From NCBI GenBank assembly GCA_012064415.1, contig SSNU01000157.1, forward strand, positions 786,396 through 850,395: 64,000 nucleotides of DNA. Reading direction: 5' to 3'. The notes beneath the pieces are model-generated. The model was not told the origin of the DNA. It worked only from the letters and a program-made list of their open reading frames with translations, and did not search any database. This document shows positions 36,640-55,331 of the stretch, piece after piece (position 1 is the first letter of the stretch; every line of letters begins with the position of its first letter). Origin of the DNA: Gyrodactylus bullatarudis. Lineage: Eukaryota > Platyhelminthes > Monogenea > Gyrodactylidea > Gyrodactylidae. Made by a program: the position numbers and the translations under genes.

Positions 36640-37190
36640 TCTTTAATATGTAGACTACTATTATCTTCTGACCAGAGCTCTTCAATAGTCATGCTTGCCT
36701 GTTTCAGTACTCCGAAAAGTAGGCCAATTCCAATCCAGGTTTTGATTTCTTCTGGTTTCATTGGAGATGGCCGGGACTTTTTGTGGCTCATGCAAATGCT
36801 TGAATATTTTATCATGTCTTCAAGCAGTAAGCTTAGGTCCAGGTTTTGAATTGAAAATATTTCTTGCCAATGTCCTGGAATTATTTGGGTTTATTGTCCG
36901 ATATACAATTTTGAAAAAATGTTTACTTCTTCATTTCTTGTAGAAATATCTATTTTTTCATCAGAAGCATTATCGGAAATTATAGCTTCATCATTGTCTG
37001 AGGAAAGTTGTGAGAGATCAGAATCACAGTAAATTTCTGAAACTAGCTTGCGAGAGAGCACTTTGTGTTCAACCGTATCCAATGGAGTAATAATGAATAC
37101 ATTCTCGATATTATTCAACAATAAAAGGATTGTTCGAGATGAATAACAGCTAAAAGTTAATCCCTTAGATAAATAATCGTCATTTCCCAT
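36640..37190 (-). pseudogene. piggyBac-type transposase relic
   Basis: On the minus strand, 37,190-36,891 encodes an acidic N-terminal segment (SDLSQLSSDNDEAIISDNAS) typical of the low-complexity start of piggyBac transposases. After a frame break, 36,815-36,621 encodes MSHKKSRPSPMKPEEIKTWI and GLLFGVLKQASMTIEELWSE, the conserved block before the catalytic core (IG..L..GV.K......LWS). The DDE core and C-terminal Cys-rich domain are absent. It is truncated immediately next to the end of the NOC4-like gene. Confidence 0.65.
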
Positions 37191-37277
37191 TTATGCAAAC
37201 ATTTTTCAGAATATTTTCATATTAAAAAAATTAGTATCCATGATTGAAAATAAAACAAACTAAGATTATGTAAGGGG

Positions 37278-38245
37278 TTATATATGTTACAGTATATTCT
37301 TAAAATTAGTTTTTTTATAAATATCCTAGTACAATCTTAAAACCAGTACAAAACTAGTAAATCCTTAGAATAATTTAAATTTTAAGGATATACTAATTTC
37401 GTACTGGGCTTGTCTAGTTAGTCTTTTTTCTTATTCAGAAGTTTTAAGATACTATCACTAAAATTGTTCACATTTTTTCACCATCTGATTTGAAAACAAC
37501 CACTCAAATAGAAATTTATCAGACTTTAAGAGAACTGTGTTGAGAGAGCAAACCAAGACATCCAACCCAAGCTTACATGTAACACATCTTTATCATCAAA
37601 GTATCCAGAACCAGACTTTGAATACCTCATTATTGACGAAGGTACGAATTTACTATCGAAAATCCCTGAATTCTATCGAGCAAGAGAAGATCCTGGACAT
37701 CTTAAAGAGGTTATATCGGTTCTAGTAAAGGGACTTAAATAATTGGTATCAGGTTGGTATTTCTTGATGGTAGATTTACCCTTGAAAGGTTAAAAGTATT
37801 CCCAGAGGTATTTATGACTCCAGAAAACTTCCAACACGATCGACTGCAATGGGAAATCCTCTGAGTTCTGGAAAAGGAGTTTAGAGGTGCAATTACACTA
37901 AATACTGCAGAATACTTCATGTAATTGTACAAATAGAAGTCTTTGATGTAATTCAAAGTGCTATCATTCCCTCTTTTATTCAAATAAATAAATAATTTTT
38001 TGGAATATTTTATGTTAAAATAAAATTTAGCTTAGACTGGAAGCATTAACAGTGTCCAGGTCTAGTGACAGTATCTTGAAACTTCTGAATAAGAAAAAAG
38101 ACTAACTAGACAAGCCCAGTACGAAATTATTATATCCTTAAAATTTAAATTATTTTAAGGATTTACTAGTTTTGTACTGGTTTTAAGATTGTACTAGGAT
38201 ATTTATAAAAAAACTAATTTTAAGAATATACTGTAACATATATAA
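37278..38245. mobile_element. 968-bp element with ~184-bp terminal inverted repeats
   Basis: The left arm is at 37,278-37,460 and the right arm at 38,062-38,245, with few mismatches. The outer end is TTATATATGTTACAG. Each arm holds an imperfect internal palindrome (CAGTAC..TAGTAAATCCTTA against TAAGGATATACTAA..GTACTG), so each arm could itself fold. The ~600-nt interior has only short frames with no transposase motif. This is a foldback-type or long-TIR non-autonomous DNA transposon. Confidence 0.75.
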
Positions 38246-39577
38246 TAGATTTTTATTCTTAGTGTAAAATTATTTATAAAATAGTTACAAAAATGATTAT
38301 GCGAATCTGGTATAAATTGAAGAAGATAAATGCATATTTGCGATAGTCTCATGTTTTTGAAAATTAATAAGTCAATCTGGAATCTGGCTCTTAAGGGGAG
38401 AATGTTGAACAACAAAACTGAAAATCCACTTCCTTGTCTGAGATTATACAGATTATCTTGAAGGGAAAGTAGGAGCTCTTCTACTAAAAAGTGATGTAGC
38501 TGCTGCTATTCTTCTCAGCCATAGAGGATACATGTTTGCCTTTTGTAGAAGGTTTTTGTAGGAGTCGGGACCCAAGCAGGCACGGAGGTAAATGAATTGG
38601 ATTCTTTCCAACTTCTTGCATGTTTTTTGAGGAATAAGACATAAGAGTCCCGCGGCGTAGTCAAAATGTGGAAGAATAACTTTTAAGGAGATTTAATCTG
38701 ATGTCGGATGACATGACAAACTTTTTTAGAAAGTAGCATTTACAATTCATGGCTCTAAGAATTGTGAGAGTATGTTCCTTAGTATTGAGCTTTGAGTTGT
38801 AATTGAAGCCAAGGTCTTTTATTGAGTTGACCATAGTAAGGTTGTATGAAGGCCCGATTGGAATTTTATTTGATAGGGCCATGATCTTTGTCTTAGAATG
38901 ATTGAGAGTTAGACCGATCTGGGAGAGCGACGCTTCAATATGATCAATTTCAGTTCTGATGACGTCATTACTTCTTTGTAGAGTCAGTATAATTTTAATG
39001 TCATCAGCATATTTAAAGTATTTGACTGAATCATTTGAAGGTTTAATTTGTGAAAAAACTAGATTGAAAAGGGTAGGACCAATGAATGAACCTTGAGGTA
39101 CTCCAGATTTGATTTCTGTCAGGGAAGAGGATACTTCATCTAGGGATACAAATTGCCGCCTGTGCAAAAGGAATTGAATAAGAAGGTTAACTATATAAGG
39201 ATTGATTGAAAGTCTGGTTAGAGTGTCAATAATGATGGCAAAAGGGAGTTTGTCGAAAGCTTTGGAGATATCGACATATATCACTGCACAAGGAATATTT
39301 TTATACAAAAAATCATTTGCATGGTCAAAAAAAGAAAGTAGATTCGTGGATGTGCTTCTTTTCTTTACGAAGCCATGTTGGGAGGGGTCAGGATGTAATA
39401 AATTCACATTATTAAGATGTGTGTTAATAATCCTATCAATTATCGAAAGAAAAATTGGAATATTGGAAATTGGTCGAAAATCTTGAGGACTAGAGGGATT
39501 TTTGCATTTGGGGATAGGTGTGATTTTAATTGTTAACCACTCTTGGGGAATATGACATCTTAATATTAAGAAATTAA

Positions 39578-39675
39578 AATAAACCTAGTTGACATGAAGA
39601 TGAGAATTTCCTATTTTTACAAAAAACTCAATATTTTATTCCAGAAAGTCAGGAAAACATTTATTTTTTGGATTC
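39578..39675. repeat. dispersed repeat fragment
   Basis: AAACCTAGTTGACATGAAGA begins this stretch. The same motif appears near 7709 and 8656. It sits between LINE sequence and the hairpin element, which suggests stepwise insertions. Confidence 0.4.
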
Positions 39676-40241
39676 CACTATGAAATGAGCTGATTAGTTT
39701 TGAAAACAAAAAAAAATTTCCGAAAAAAATTTAATCTGACCAAAATTGAGCCGTTTTTTGAATTTTGGAAATGTTTCAAATTTCCACTTTTTCAACTTTC
39801 AAATCCAACATTTTTATCGATTTCAAAAATTTAAAGCAGTTAAATATTGATATTCAGGATCAACAATAAACGAAGATTTCGAATTTGGCCGTGGAATTCG
39901 AGAGAAAATTAATCTTTCCTAGAAAAAGTTTAATCTCTATATTTTGGATCATTTTCCCTCGTGATAATTGAAAAATTCAAATGGTTCGATTTCCCACCGT
40001 AATGACGGATTTCTGTGAATTCCTGCAGGCGAATTCGAAATCTTCGTTTATTGTTGATCCTGAATATCAATATTTAACTGCTTTAAATTTTTGAAATCGA
40101 TAAAAATGTTGGATTTGAAAGTTGAAAAAGTGGAAATTTGAAACATTTCCAAAATTCAAAAAACGGCTCAATTTTGGTCAGATTAAATTTTTTTCGGAAA
40201 TTTTTTTTTGTTTTCAAAACTAATCAGCTCATTTCATAGTG
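39676..40241. mobile_element. foldback element with nearly perfect ~211-bp arms
   Basis: The left arm 39,676-39,888 starts CACTATGAAATGAGCTGATT. The right arm 40,031-40,241 is its reverse complement, and by eye I find essentially no mismatch over the outer 200 nt. The loop is about 142 nt. No coding frame is seen. The element lies inside the LINE ORF. The near identity of the arms points to a recent origin or to gene conversion. Confidence 0.8.
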
Positions 40242-40660
40242 AGAAATGAAAAAGATGTCCTTTCTTTTTTTGAGTTAAGGTCAAGGATCATATCAATGAT
40301 TTGTCCTTCCGTAATTATGGGTGGAGATGAGTTAGAACAATAAATAAAATTAGGAATAATCGAGGGAGAATAAACGCTTGTAAAATAATTATTTATCTCT
40401 TCAGGGATAAAGGTTGAGATTTGGTCTCTATTGGTCCTATTTGCAAGGAAGTTGATCTTTTTCCAGGCTACTTTTGGATTGGATTTGAAAACTCCTGTAA
40501 TCGAGGATTCAAAAAGTAGTTGTGATGGAAGTAAATCGGATTTGAGAGAGTTCTTGGATATTCGTCTCGCAGAGGCTATAATATTACAAAATAGGTTAAA
40601 ATCAAAATATGAGTTCATGAAAAGTACATTCGACTCTTGAGGAAATTGGTTCAAATTCTT

Positions 40661-43600
40661 TGAGAAATGTTTTAGAAATCAACCGGGGTTGCATACACCC
40701 CCATATCCAGAACTAGGATTAAATGTTTCAAATGTATTTCTTTTCCCATTATACAATAATTTCTATGGTCCATGCTTCTAAAGGTGAACAGAACAGAATT
40801 CAAAGTGTAGCAGTATAGTATTATTTATCATTTACATTCTTGACCATTTGTTCGCAAAATTTTACCAATTGTTGCATTATTTTCTTCCAATACAACAGCC
40901 ATCTCTTTAAAATGGAATTCTCTATTAATTTTACAGAAAATTTATCCAAAAAACAATGTTTTGAAGCAGAATTTTTTCACTCATCAATTTTCTTACTTTT
41001 AAGAAATAAATCTGACACTAGACAAGACTCATTGGAAAATAAACCAAGGCCAAGTCAAGATGGATGAAACAAAGATTCGGGATAGCTAATTTTTCTTTTT
41101 TGTATTTGGTTTTGTCAGCTTGTATTAGTAAAGATTTTTTGTTGGAAAAAATTCTAAACGAGTCGAAAAATATACAGAGAATCCTCAAGAATCAAAAGAT
41201 GAATTCTAATATAAATCAATTTCTGACATGAAAATTGTCTTGTTCATTGAACACAAGAATTTTTAATGAATCCATCACCATATATTTATGTAATATATTC
41301 TATTGTCTGGTGGAAATTATTCTGGAGGAAACTAAAGCCTTTTTGCACTGAGAAATTATCTTTTTCTCATGAGGCTGATATATATGAAAATAGTATTTCC
41401 CTCTTTTGTGATTAAGTCAGTCAGCAATTCACATAAATATCCTGACTTGTGATCAAAGAGGGATGAAAATATTTTTGAATTTCCCTCCATTCATAATAAG
41501 ATTCAATCGATTTAAAGACTTATCTTATGTTTAAAGACCCAGAAGTCAAGGCAATAACCATCTCACGCTAAAGATGCACATAAAACGAAATCATGTCTGA
41601 CTCAGAATTTCTGAGGAAATTAGCATGTAGGTTAAACAACAATCAATGATCCCCTGCAATAGCGCAGAATACACAACTTCATGCCTGGTAATGTATAATT
41701 ATAATGAATCCTTATAAACGGATATCACCGTAAATAAAGATAAACTCTAAGAACATAATCCAGCCTTTAAACAAAGAAATAACCTAAATAAAAAAATATT
41801 TCTCATGTTAATTCAACTACGGTATTTGCATCTTGTCCTATTTCAGGCATTCAATGAACTGGACTAGTTCATTATTAATCATGACGATTCTGGGGGAAAT
41901 TACTAACAATGTTAGTCTTATATTTTATCACTGTATAATAATAGTCTTAGCAAAGTAGATTATATACTCCAAGAAAAATACAAAACTCAAAAAAATCATT
42001 ACATTTGTGATATAAATGAGAGGTAATATGCTATAACTATTATGCTTTCGACAAACATTAGTGTAATAAAAGAAGATGTAGTGAAATTCATTCAATGTAC
42101 ATTTAACTTCTGTTCGATGACCACCATTAATGCGCACATACAGAAAGATTCCCTGGAAAAGTACATGTTAACACGTTCATATCGGCTCGATAGATTTATT
42201 TATTAATCTTTGTAATAGTTGGGAGATAAAATGAATTTATATACATACATATAATAAGACGGACAGAAAAAACTACCTTTCTTTGATGAATAAAAGGATT
42301 GAAAAATGATCATATTTTTCACGAAAATAAGCTTTTTATAGAACTTTTTTCTTCAAATCGTAAAATTGGGCATCATGAGTCAAAAAATTTCCTCCTAGTA
42401 CAAATGGTTTTTATAATCACATTTTGAAACTTTCTTCGTCATGGTATTGAAAGGGTTGGAGAATGACTCTTACTGCTATTTTTTTCTTCATTCGTAAATT
42501 CTGATGAATTATTAACTTTTATCATTTTCAAAGTATTGCTCCTAATGATGTCTTGAGAAATGTACATTGTACAATCGAGTTAAATATATCTCCTCTAAAC
42601 CCTTTCCAATTATTTTGAACCTTCATAACTCTACCAGTTTGATAAGTTTCTGGATCAATTAAAGTTTAAATTGAGGCCCAAAATGTGAACTTGCATTAGT
42701 AATATTTTTGGCCAAATAACTTGGTATCTTCATAGGTAAATTTTGGTTTTTATAAAAATTTTGAAATAGTCTCGGCACCGAAAGGGTTAGTCTTTCTAAA
42801 TTATCAATTCAATTGGATTTTTAGTCGGAGGAAAATAGAAGACCCAGGAGTAGAATTTGTTGTGACAAATTTGGAAAAATAGCTGATTATGCATAACCTG
42901 CAGGGTTGGATTTTCATTTAATATTGATTAAAGGAAATAAAAATAGTTTCTATCAGATTTTACAGTTTTATCTATTGAATTAATGACAGCACCTTTTGAA
43001 TTTAGATAAGACTATAGTATTTTGGAATTAAAACGAAACAATTTGAATGAAATTTTCAATGAATAAAACCCTTGTAATTTCTAAATAACCAACAGTTAAA
43101 TAAATGATGGATAATGTCAGTTATAATCCTTAATGGTACATCAGCCAAGAGAGTTGTAGTAGAATCCACTGAATTGTTCTATAACTGTTGGATAGAAAAA
43201 ATGAAGATGGAAACTAAGCATACCATAGGTGTAGGGTATATATGGTCATTCAAATGCCATGCTCTCTGTTTTTTCCCCCTCTCATTCTGTTATACGTCTG
43301 TGTGTGTCTAGTAAATGGCAAATAGCCTGTATCTGGATGCATTTTAGGCTTTACAGATCATTATTACTACTTCATTCTAGAATTCTACTGATTTCTTTCA
43401 GTACAATCTATGCAATGTCGTATGTTGTAGATATCATGTTTGTAACATGTACGAATGAAGGAATACAGAGTTACATTGAAATCTATAATCTGTAATAATA
43501 AAAACAAAACAGTAGCCTATCCAAATTAAATGTCATGCTAAAAATCTATAATACAATATATAGAATGGACCTATTAAAAGAATATAGACTTGATGTTGGA

Positions 43601-43859
43601 GCTAGAACATGGTCTGAACTGCTCGATTTGTCTCCAAGACTGTTCTAGCAGTTGGAATTTCTAGCTAGCTAGATTTATTCGTTTCTGCCCTTTTTTGAAC
43701 ACCTTGATTATATTATGTAAAGAAGAACTGTTTCAAAAAGTCTATAATATGGAACGTGAATCAAATTCCGACTAATGTAAATAATGTGACAATATAGCTA
43801 ATGAGTCTTATTTATTAAAAATTTATTTATTTTTCTGAAAATTTAAATTAATAACACTA
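40661..43859. other. intergenic, no gene recognised
   Basis: AT-rich. Frames at 40,840-41,067, 41,928-42,137 and 43,114-43,495 have no domain or bias. Near 42,352 a short stretch recalls the repeat at 5.2 kb. Confidence 0.5.
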
Positions 43860-44110
43860 CTTTCAAGTAGCGTCATAAAAATGAGATATATTTTCGGAAG
43901 AGATTGAAAAGTGTTTGATTTTCCACACGCAAGTCTCATGTTCAACTGTATAGCCAAAATATATACTTTTTATTGTGAAACAATAGCTGTGCAAATATGC
44001 GATCGCCTGCTCGATTTCTCTCATAGCTTGGAAGATAAATAGAGCTGAAAATGCCAATTTTAATCTCTATTATCTTTTAAATGATAAGTCGGCTATCAAG
44101 AAGGAATTCA
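43860..44110. repeat. dispersed repeat family, copy 3
   Basis: TGAAACAATAGCTG, GCTCGATTTCTCTCATAG and AATGATAAGTCGGCT match the copies at 6080-6372 and 14,866-15,115 in the same order. It is diverged and non-coding. Confidence 0.5.
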
Positions 44111-46326
44111 AGAAAAGGCAGAGACGAATAAATATTTCAGACCAATCTAGCTACTAACTCCAACATATACATTCCATAATCCTTTTGATACCATGTAAAA
44201 GGGGATATTTTATGAATTTCATTCGATCTGATTGCAAAACACCTTAGATAATGAAGATTTAAGGTAAAAATGGTATTGAAATTTATACCATTTTCAAGAG
44301 ACTCTGCTGAGACTCGAGCTGCAGATTGAGTTCTAGTTCTGAATTAACTATTCTGGCTACTCATCTCTGAACATTGATAAGTTTGATAATTTCGATCAAA
44401 GAGGATCATGAATTTGGGAATTTTACTCCTGTCTGAAATAGCTAAAATTTCAATGGTCTTCTTATGTCTGGGTAGCAAAGATTTTCCATTATTATGAACT
44501 TTGATAGTTTGTGATGTAATATCAAAAAAAGAATCACGAAAAATGTTTTCAAACCATTGGAAAAAGTTGGTTTGAGCATAGAGGTCAAATATGAAAAAAA
44601 GGTTTTTTTAAGCGCTTAAAATGTATTTTTTAAAAGTATTTTGATAGATAAATTATGAAAAGGCTTAAGAATCAAATTGATCGGAATACGATAATATTAT
44701 TTTAAGACTGGATAAAAATAATTAATAATCTAAAAGACTTTATAGCTTTAAACACTCTGAGATCCTAAAAAAAATTAGTTGAGTATCACAATCTTGGCTT
44801 TTACCAGCTAAAATATGCTTTTTGATGCCCTTCTTATCAGTATGATGCATGCTATATCAGTACAAATTTATCAAAAATCCGTGTCCAATTTATAATTTTT
44901 TTTTATTTTGATGAATATGTCGGAAATAAAGATCTTATTAGTGAAAGACTGACATCTTTTTTTCTTTTACAGTGGAACTAAAAGTCCGATATTCCCATAA
45001 AAGATTTGTAGTTTTATAAGAACAAGCTTGCCACGTGATGACTGATAGAGACCCAATTTCATACATACCCGAGGAGATTAATTAATTTTCTATGTATGAC
45101 TGACAAATGTATGCAGCTTATAAGAGATGATATTTTATAGAAATAGATTAATCACTTTTTACAACTCTCCAAATTCTACATACAAAAAACTATTTTCATC
45201 CCCTTATTTTTCAACATTCTCCGTAACTCGAGTATCAAGACAATAGATAACTTCTTTTCAAACTATGCATTCTACCCCATCTCGACTACGGAGCATCTTT
45301 ATTATGTAACCTATCGGGAAACGATTGAAAAAAACTGAGGCTCTTGAATTTCAGTTCCTCCTTCGCCCTGAACGCGGATATAATCTTTATTCAAACAAAG
45401 AAATCTAATTCATCACAAGTATCTTGTTCAAAAGTTTAATCCAGTCTAATTAGTTTGAGCTGTGAAAATTCTTCAACTTTGAAAAAAGGTCAGGAGAGCA
45501 AAATAATTAATTTACTCGTGAATAGAAACTAAATTATTAGAAACAGTATTCCAATGGCGAGACATGAAAGGATGTACATCTATGAGATGTAGAAATTGAG
45601 AGACATTCGATACATGTCCAATAGGCTAAACTATTAGCACACAAAAACCCCTTGGATGGATAGAGAAATGAATGGGAGACCTGATTGGTTGAATGGAAAC
45701 CCCACAATTGTGAACGCCTACTCTCTCATGTTTTCTATGATCATGAAGCATATATAGTTCAATATACAAGTTTGGGTGTCTGGATTGGAAAACTTCTTTC
45801 TACCATTGGTTCACCTAGGAAAATCCCTTAGCAGCACTACATAAAATACACACAAACGTTACACGATATGTATTGTATGTCCATCTAATAATAAATGAAT
45901 ATAGAATCTGGATAACACCATGTTAGTCTTGTTAGTGTGCATAAATAGGAGTGAGGGTATACGAATAGATAGAGGGATAGTTAATGTAAACAAGATCAAT
46001 GATCTGGATCATTTGTATAGATGGAAGCCTGTTAAAATTTAAGACAAACTATAACATTCTGGGGTGGGGTAATAGGCTTTTTGCATGGTTGTAATGCAAA
46101 CACACTGTGTGAAGAGAAGGAAATTTTACTGTAATTTTCAATGGAAATATTATTTTTTTCTTTCCTTGAATGAAAGATATTTTATATTCAGTTTTAAAAT
46201 CATTCTGAAGGGAACTTATTTGAACTGAAATCCCAAGGATAACTTTTGACAAGAATAAAAACATTAGAAGAAATTTTCTTCAGGCCAAACCTTTTCTAAG
46301 AAAGCAAGAACAAATTTAAAAGAGCC
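44111..46326. other. upstream region of the SERCA gene
   Basis: No coding feature is seen. Non-coding first exons and the promoter of SERCA probably lie here or farther left, but I cannot place them. Confidence 0.4.
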
Positions 46327-52491
<6,165 letters not shown>

Positions 52492-53843
52492 AAGCAAAGA
52501 AGGAATGAATTAACAATCATTAATCATTGATTATGAGGATGTTGACTAGATGGAATATGCGCTTAATCCATTCTCGGTGGGTATGATGACACTCAAGGGG
52601 AAATTTCAATAAATTTCTTCAAAGAAGAAATTCATACATTACAGACTTGGCATATTTTATTTTTGTGAGGGTGGTTTGGCATTTTCTTGGTACATACATT
52701 TATTCATAATATTTTACTCGTCAGTTAGTCAGTCAATAAAGTTTAATTTTTCCTTCCCTATTATCATCAAGACAAACTACACACAAACAAATCTCCCGTG
52801 CATTACATGCCCAATACATCGATACGTAATACTGCATTATATATTATAGATAAAAGAAGAATAATAAGTAATATAGGGCTTCACTTAGTCTTTTTCTCTC
52901 TCTAATCTGTTCATTTTCTGGCAAAGCGCTTAGCAAAATGAATGATATTTGAAATGGAATATCTTCATAAGGATTCGAATCGCTTAAACTTGAATTTCAA
53001 CAAAGGCATACAAACACATGCCAGTGTGTACTACCAAGTTTGTTTGATGGCGAACTACTCTCCTCTTTCTGACTGCACAGATAAATTTTTGTAATATATG
53101 AATTAGTATCATTATTATTTAAAATGAGAAGAAGAGAGAAAAAATTAAAATCCTTATTCATTCCTGGATATATACATGCTCTGTAAAATGGAGAAGAGAA
53201 GAATGATTTTATAACGAGTGCCATGGCTGCGTGTATACAATATGGTATATACACAGTAGAAAAGAAAGCACGAAGAAAACTTTTAATATTTTTTCAAAAA
53301 TTATATTTAATCCACCCACGCACGAAAAAAATCAGAAATATCAGCATTTTCTGCTACATCCACAGAATTACTTTGTCTTGTTCGGAAGGAATAGCATCCA
53401 TATTACTTGAATTTGAGAGATAGCGATAGAGAGAGAAGAAATGTATATTTTTTCTACTGCCGAATAGAAATAAAGTTTCAAGTGATTATTATTATTATAA
53501 TGATTATAAAATCAAAAGAGCCCTGATTACATTAAATTATAGTTCGGCTGGGTTGCTTAGCATCTCATTCTATATATATTTTTTTCTATGGATATAGTAC
53601 AAAATGTTAATTCGAATCTCAAGAAAATTTGGTCAACCCTGATTGGTCATCATCTCGAGAAAGGGTGGGCAATTTGAACTATGATAGAATGAAAGGCAGT
53701 TCTTTTTTTTCAAATAAGAATACAGAAGTAGTATATTTTTCATTTTTTAACAATAATAATAAAATACGTACAAGTAAAATATTGCAATAATGATAGTAGC
53801 AAAATTCTATATAAAAATTAATTAAATCGAATTTCGAATTTGA
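52492..53843. other. non-coding; SERCA 3' region or last intron
   Basis: No further exon with SERCA similarity is seen here. It may be the 3' UTR of the long form, or intron before the candidate distal exon at 57,597. Confidence 0.4.
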
Positions 53844-55331
53844 TCAGGTTGAACGACATAGAACTGAGATCTTTTGACAAATACACATTTCATTAACATA
53901 ATTCGATGTACAGGTGCATTTGAAGAAGCCTTGGGTGGAGGTATCTATTTCACCAAGGTCGAATTTCATCTTTTTCGAGTCATCGGGCAGACTATCGGAG
54001 GAACTGTTGATGGAATTATCATTGGCATCTTTACAAATATTGGCAAATATTGTCTCACGGGTCTTTTGGATATTTTTTATGTGCTCTTCGATAGCCTTTC
54101 GGTGTTGGAGTTGATGTTGCTGACTTTGTTGGGAGTTGTCGAGGCTCTTGGCCAACTTTTTTCGATCCTCATCCTTTTCAAGGTTGGCAATGATCTGATC
54201 TCGATTCTTTTTTATCCGAAGGATCCTCTCCTCAATGAGCTCTTCGTTCTTTTTAAAGTCCTCCTCCATTTCCTGTTTCTCTTGATCTGTTTCAGGTTGA
54301 TCTGGATCTGACTTTGTACTCCCATTGCTATTGCTATTACTATTATTGTTGTTGTTATTGAAAGGTTTATTTGAGTCACCGGTGTTACTCGAATTAAAGT
54401 TATTATGCCCAGAATGACCAAACATTGCCTCAAATGGTGACATTTTTATGGCTGCATGATACGAAGTGTTCTTGTGATATTGAACAATCTGAATGCCTCG
54501 AGACCAATTCGAGGAGTCATTTTCATTCATCCAAACCATAAGCTTATCCTTGACGACCTGTTTGGCTCGATGAACTGAAGCCTGATTCTCCTTTGAATCA
54601 CTGTGGGTAATTTTTCCTGGAAGCCAGGAACTGTTTAATCGCTCAATGAGGACCTCGTGAAAATCTTTATCTGTATTGGATTGTAGAATCATTGGTGGAC
54701 CAAAGACGGAAAAAATGTCAATCAACTTTTCCTCAACAGCGACCGGGGTTCGTTCAACCAGGGGATGAAGGATCATAAACTTGGTGACGTAATCTTGATA
54801 TAATAAAATATGCTTAAAATCCCCATCGGGAAGGGTTGTTAAATCTATAAAATCAATTTGCGATCTTTCAAACATTTTTGATGGCAACTTGTTAATTGAG
54901 TTTGTGATATTCTTGGGAACATTTCGCTGTTTAGCAGCACATACTTCGCAGAGTGTAATAAAGGTCATAATCTGTTTAATACTAACATTGGCATACTTGT
55001 CATTCAAGGCATGACGCATTCGATCTCGGCCTGCATGATTGAGACTTTTGTGGATATAATCAATAATGTCATATAATTCCTCTTCGTGGACGTAAATTCG
55101 CGTGGTATATGACTTGTTCTTGGCATCAATCAGTTTCTTTTCTCCATTCACTTCAATTATATCATACTTGGCCAGGAGACGCCTTGAGTTGGGCTCACTT
55201 TTGAGAGATATCTTGGCCCTGTTGACACGGTCAATTAATTCCTTGTACTTTTCCAGGGATAATTGTCCAGAGTTATTTGTGGTCGGATCAGCTCTAATGA
55301 TTCTTTCAAATTCCTCTCTCGATGAAGGCAT
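53844..55331 (-). CDS. integrase-derived (KRBA2-like) protein with altered catalytic triad
   Basis: One intact 495-codon exon. Residues 70-120 form an integrase-type HHCC zinc module (IHKSLNHAGRDRM.., LCEVCAAKQ). Residues 135-255 form a retroviral-type integrase core that resembles KRAB-A-domain-containing-2-like genes (SQIDFIDLTTLPDGDFKHIL, FSVFGPPMILQSNTDKDF, NQASVHRAKQ, GIQIVQYHKNTSYHA). The first catalytic Asp (QIDFID) is present. The second, normally Asp in QSDNG, reads QSNTD, and the Glu expected in SVERA reads SVHRA. DNA strand transfer is therefore unlikely. After the core come an Asn/Ser-rich linker, a charged coiled-coil-like segment (about 330-420) and a Cys-rich tail (CTCTSNYVNEMCICQ). 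No LTRs, gag, RT or terminal repeats were noticed around it. It is best explained as a domesticated, DNA- or chromatin-binding derivative; the function is unknown. Confidence 0.82.
   Translation of the reverse strand: MPSSREEFERIIRADPTTNNSGQLSLEKYKELIDRVNRAKISLKSEPNSRRLLAKYDIIEVNGEKKLIDAKNKSYTTRIYVHEEELYDIIDYIHKSLNHAGRDRMRHALNDKYANVSIKQIMTFITLCEVCAAKQRNVPKNITNSINKLPSKMFERSQIDFIDLTTLPDGDFKHILLYQDYVTKFMILHPLVERTPVAVEEKLIDIFSVFGPPMILQSNTDKDFHEVLIERLNSSWLPGKITHSDSKENQASVHRAKQVVKDKLMVWMNENDSSNWSRGIQIVQYHKNTSYHAAIKMSPFEAMFGHSGHNNFNSSNTGDSNKPFNNNNNNSNSNSNGSTKSDPDQPETDQEKQEMEEDFKKNEELIEERILRIKKNRDQIIANLEKDEDRKKLAKSLDNSQQSQQHQLQHRKAIEEHIKNIQKTRETIFANICKDANDNSINSSSDSLPDDSKKMKFDLGEIDTSTQGFFKCTCTSNYVNEMCICQKISVLCRST

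Larger units (their letters stand above)
38455..40660 (-). pseudogene. LINE reverse transcriptase relic, interrupted
   Basis: Minus-strand ORF2 of a CR1/Jockey-type LINE. From the right: 40,660-40,245 is the region before the fingers (RRISKNSLKSDLLPSQLLFE, AWKKINFLANR). After the interruption, about 39,570-38,661 gives QEWLTIKITPIPKC, FRPISNIPIF, HGFVKKRSTSTNLL, VIYVDISKAFDKL (first catalytic Asp), KSGVPQGSFIGPTLFN and FKYADDIKII (the D-D pair). After a frameshift near 38,660 it continues HFDYAAGLLCLIPQKTCKKL and YPLWLRRIAAATSL. The palindromic insertion at 39,676-40,241 plus a deletion removed the start of the fingers domain. It is related to the LINE at 861-1809 but clearly diverged from it. 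Confidence 0.85.

Noticed and set aside
37537..37725. 62-codon frame inside the long-TIR element
   Set aside because: It is short, with no transposase motif and no start context; most likely chance.
53874..54311. 145-codon hydrophobic open frame, plus strand
   Set aside because: It is the antisense shadow of the integrase-derived gene; the hydrophobicity comes from reverse-complemented charged codons.
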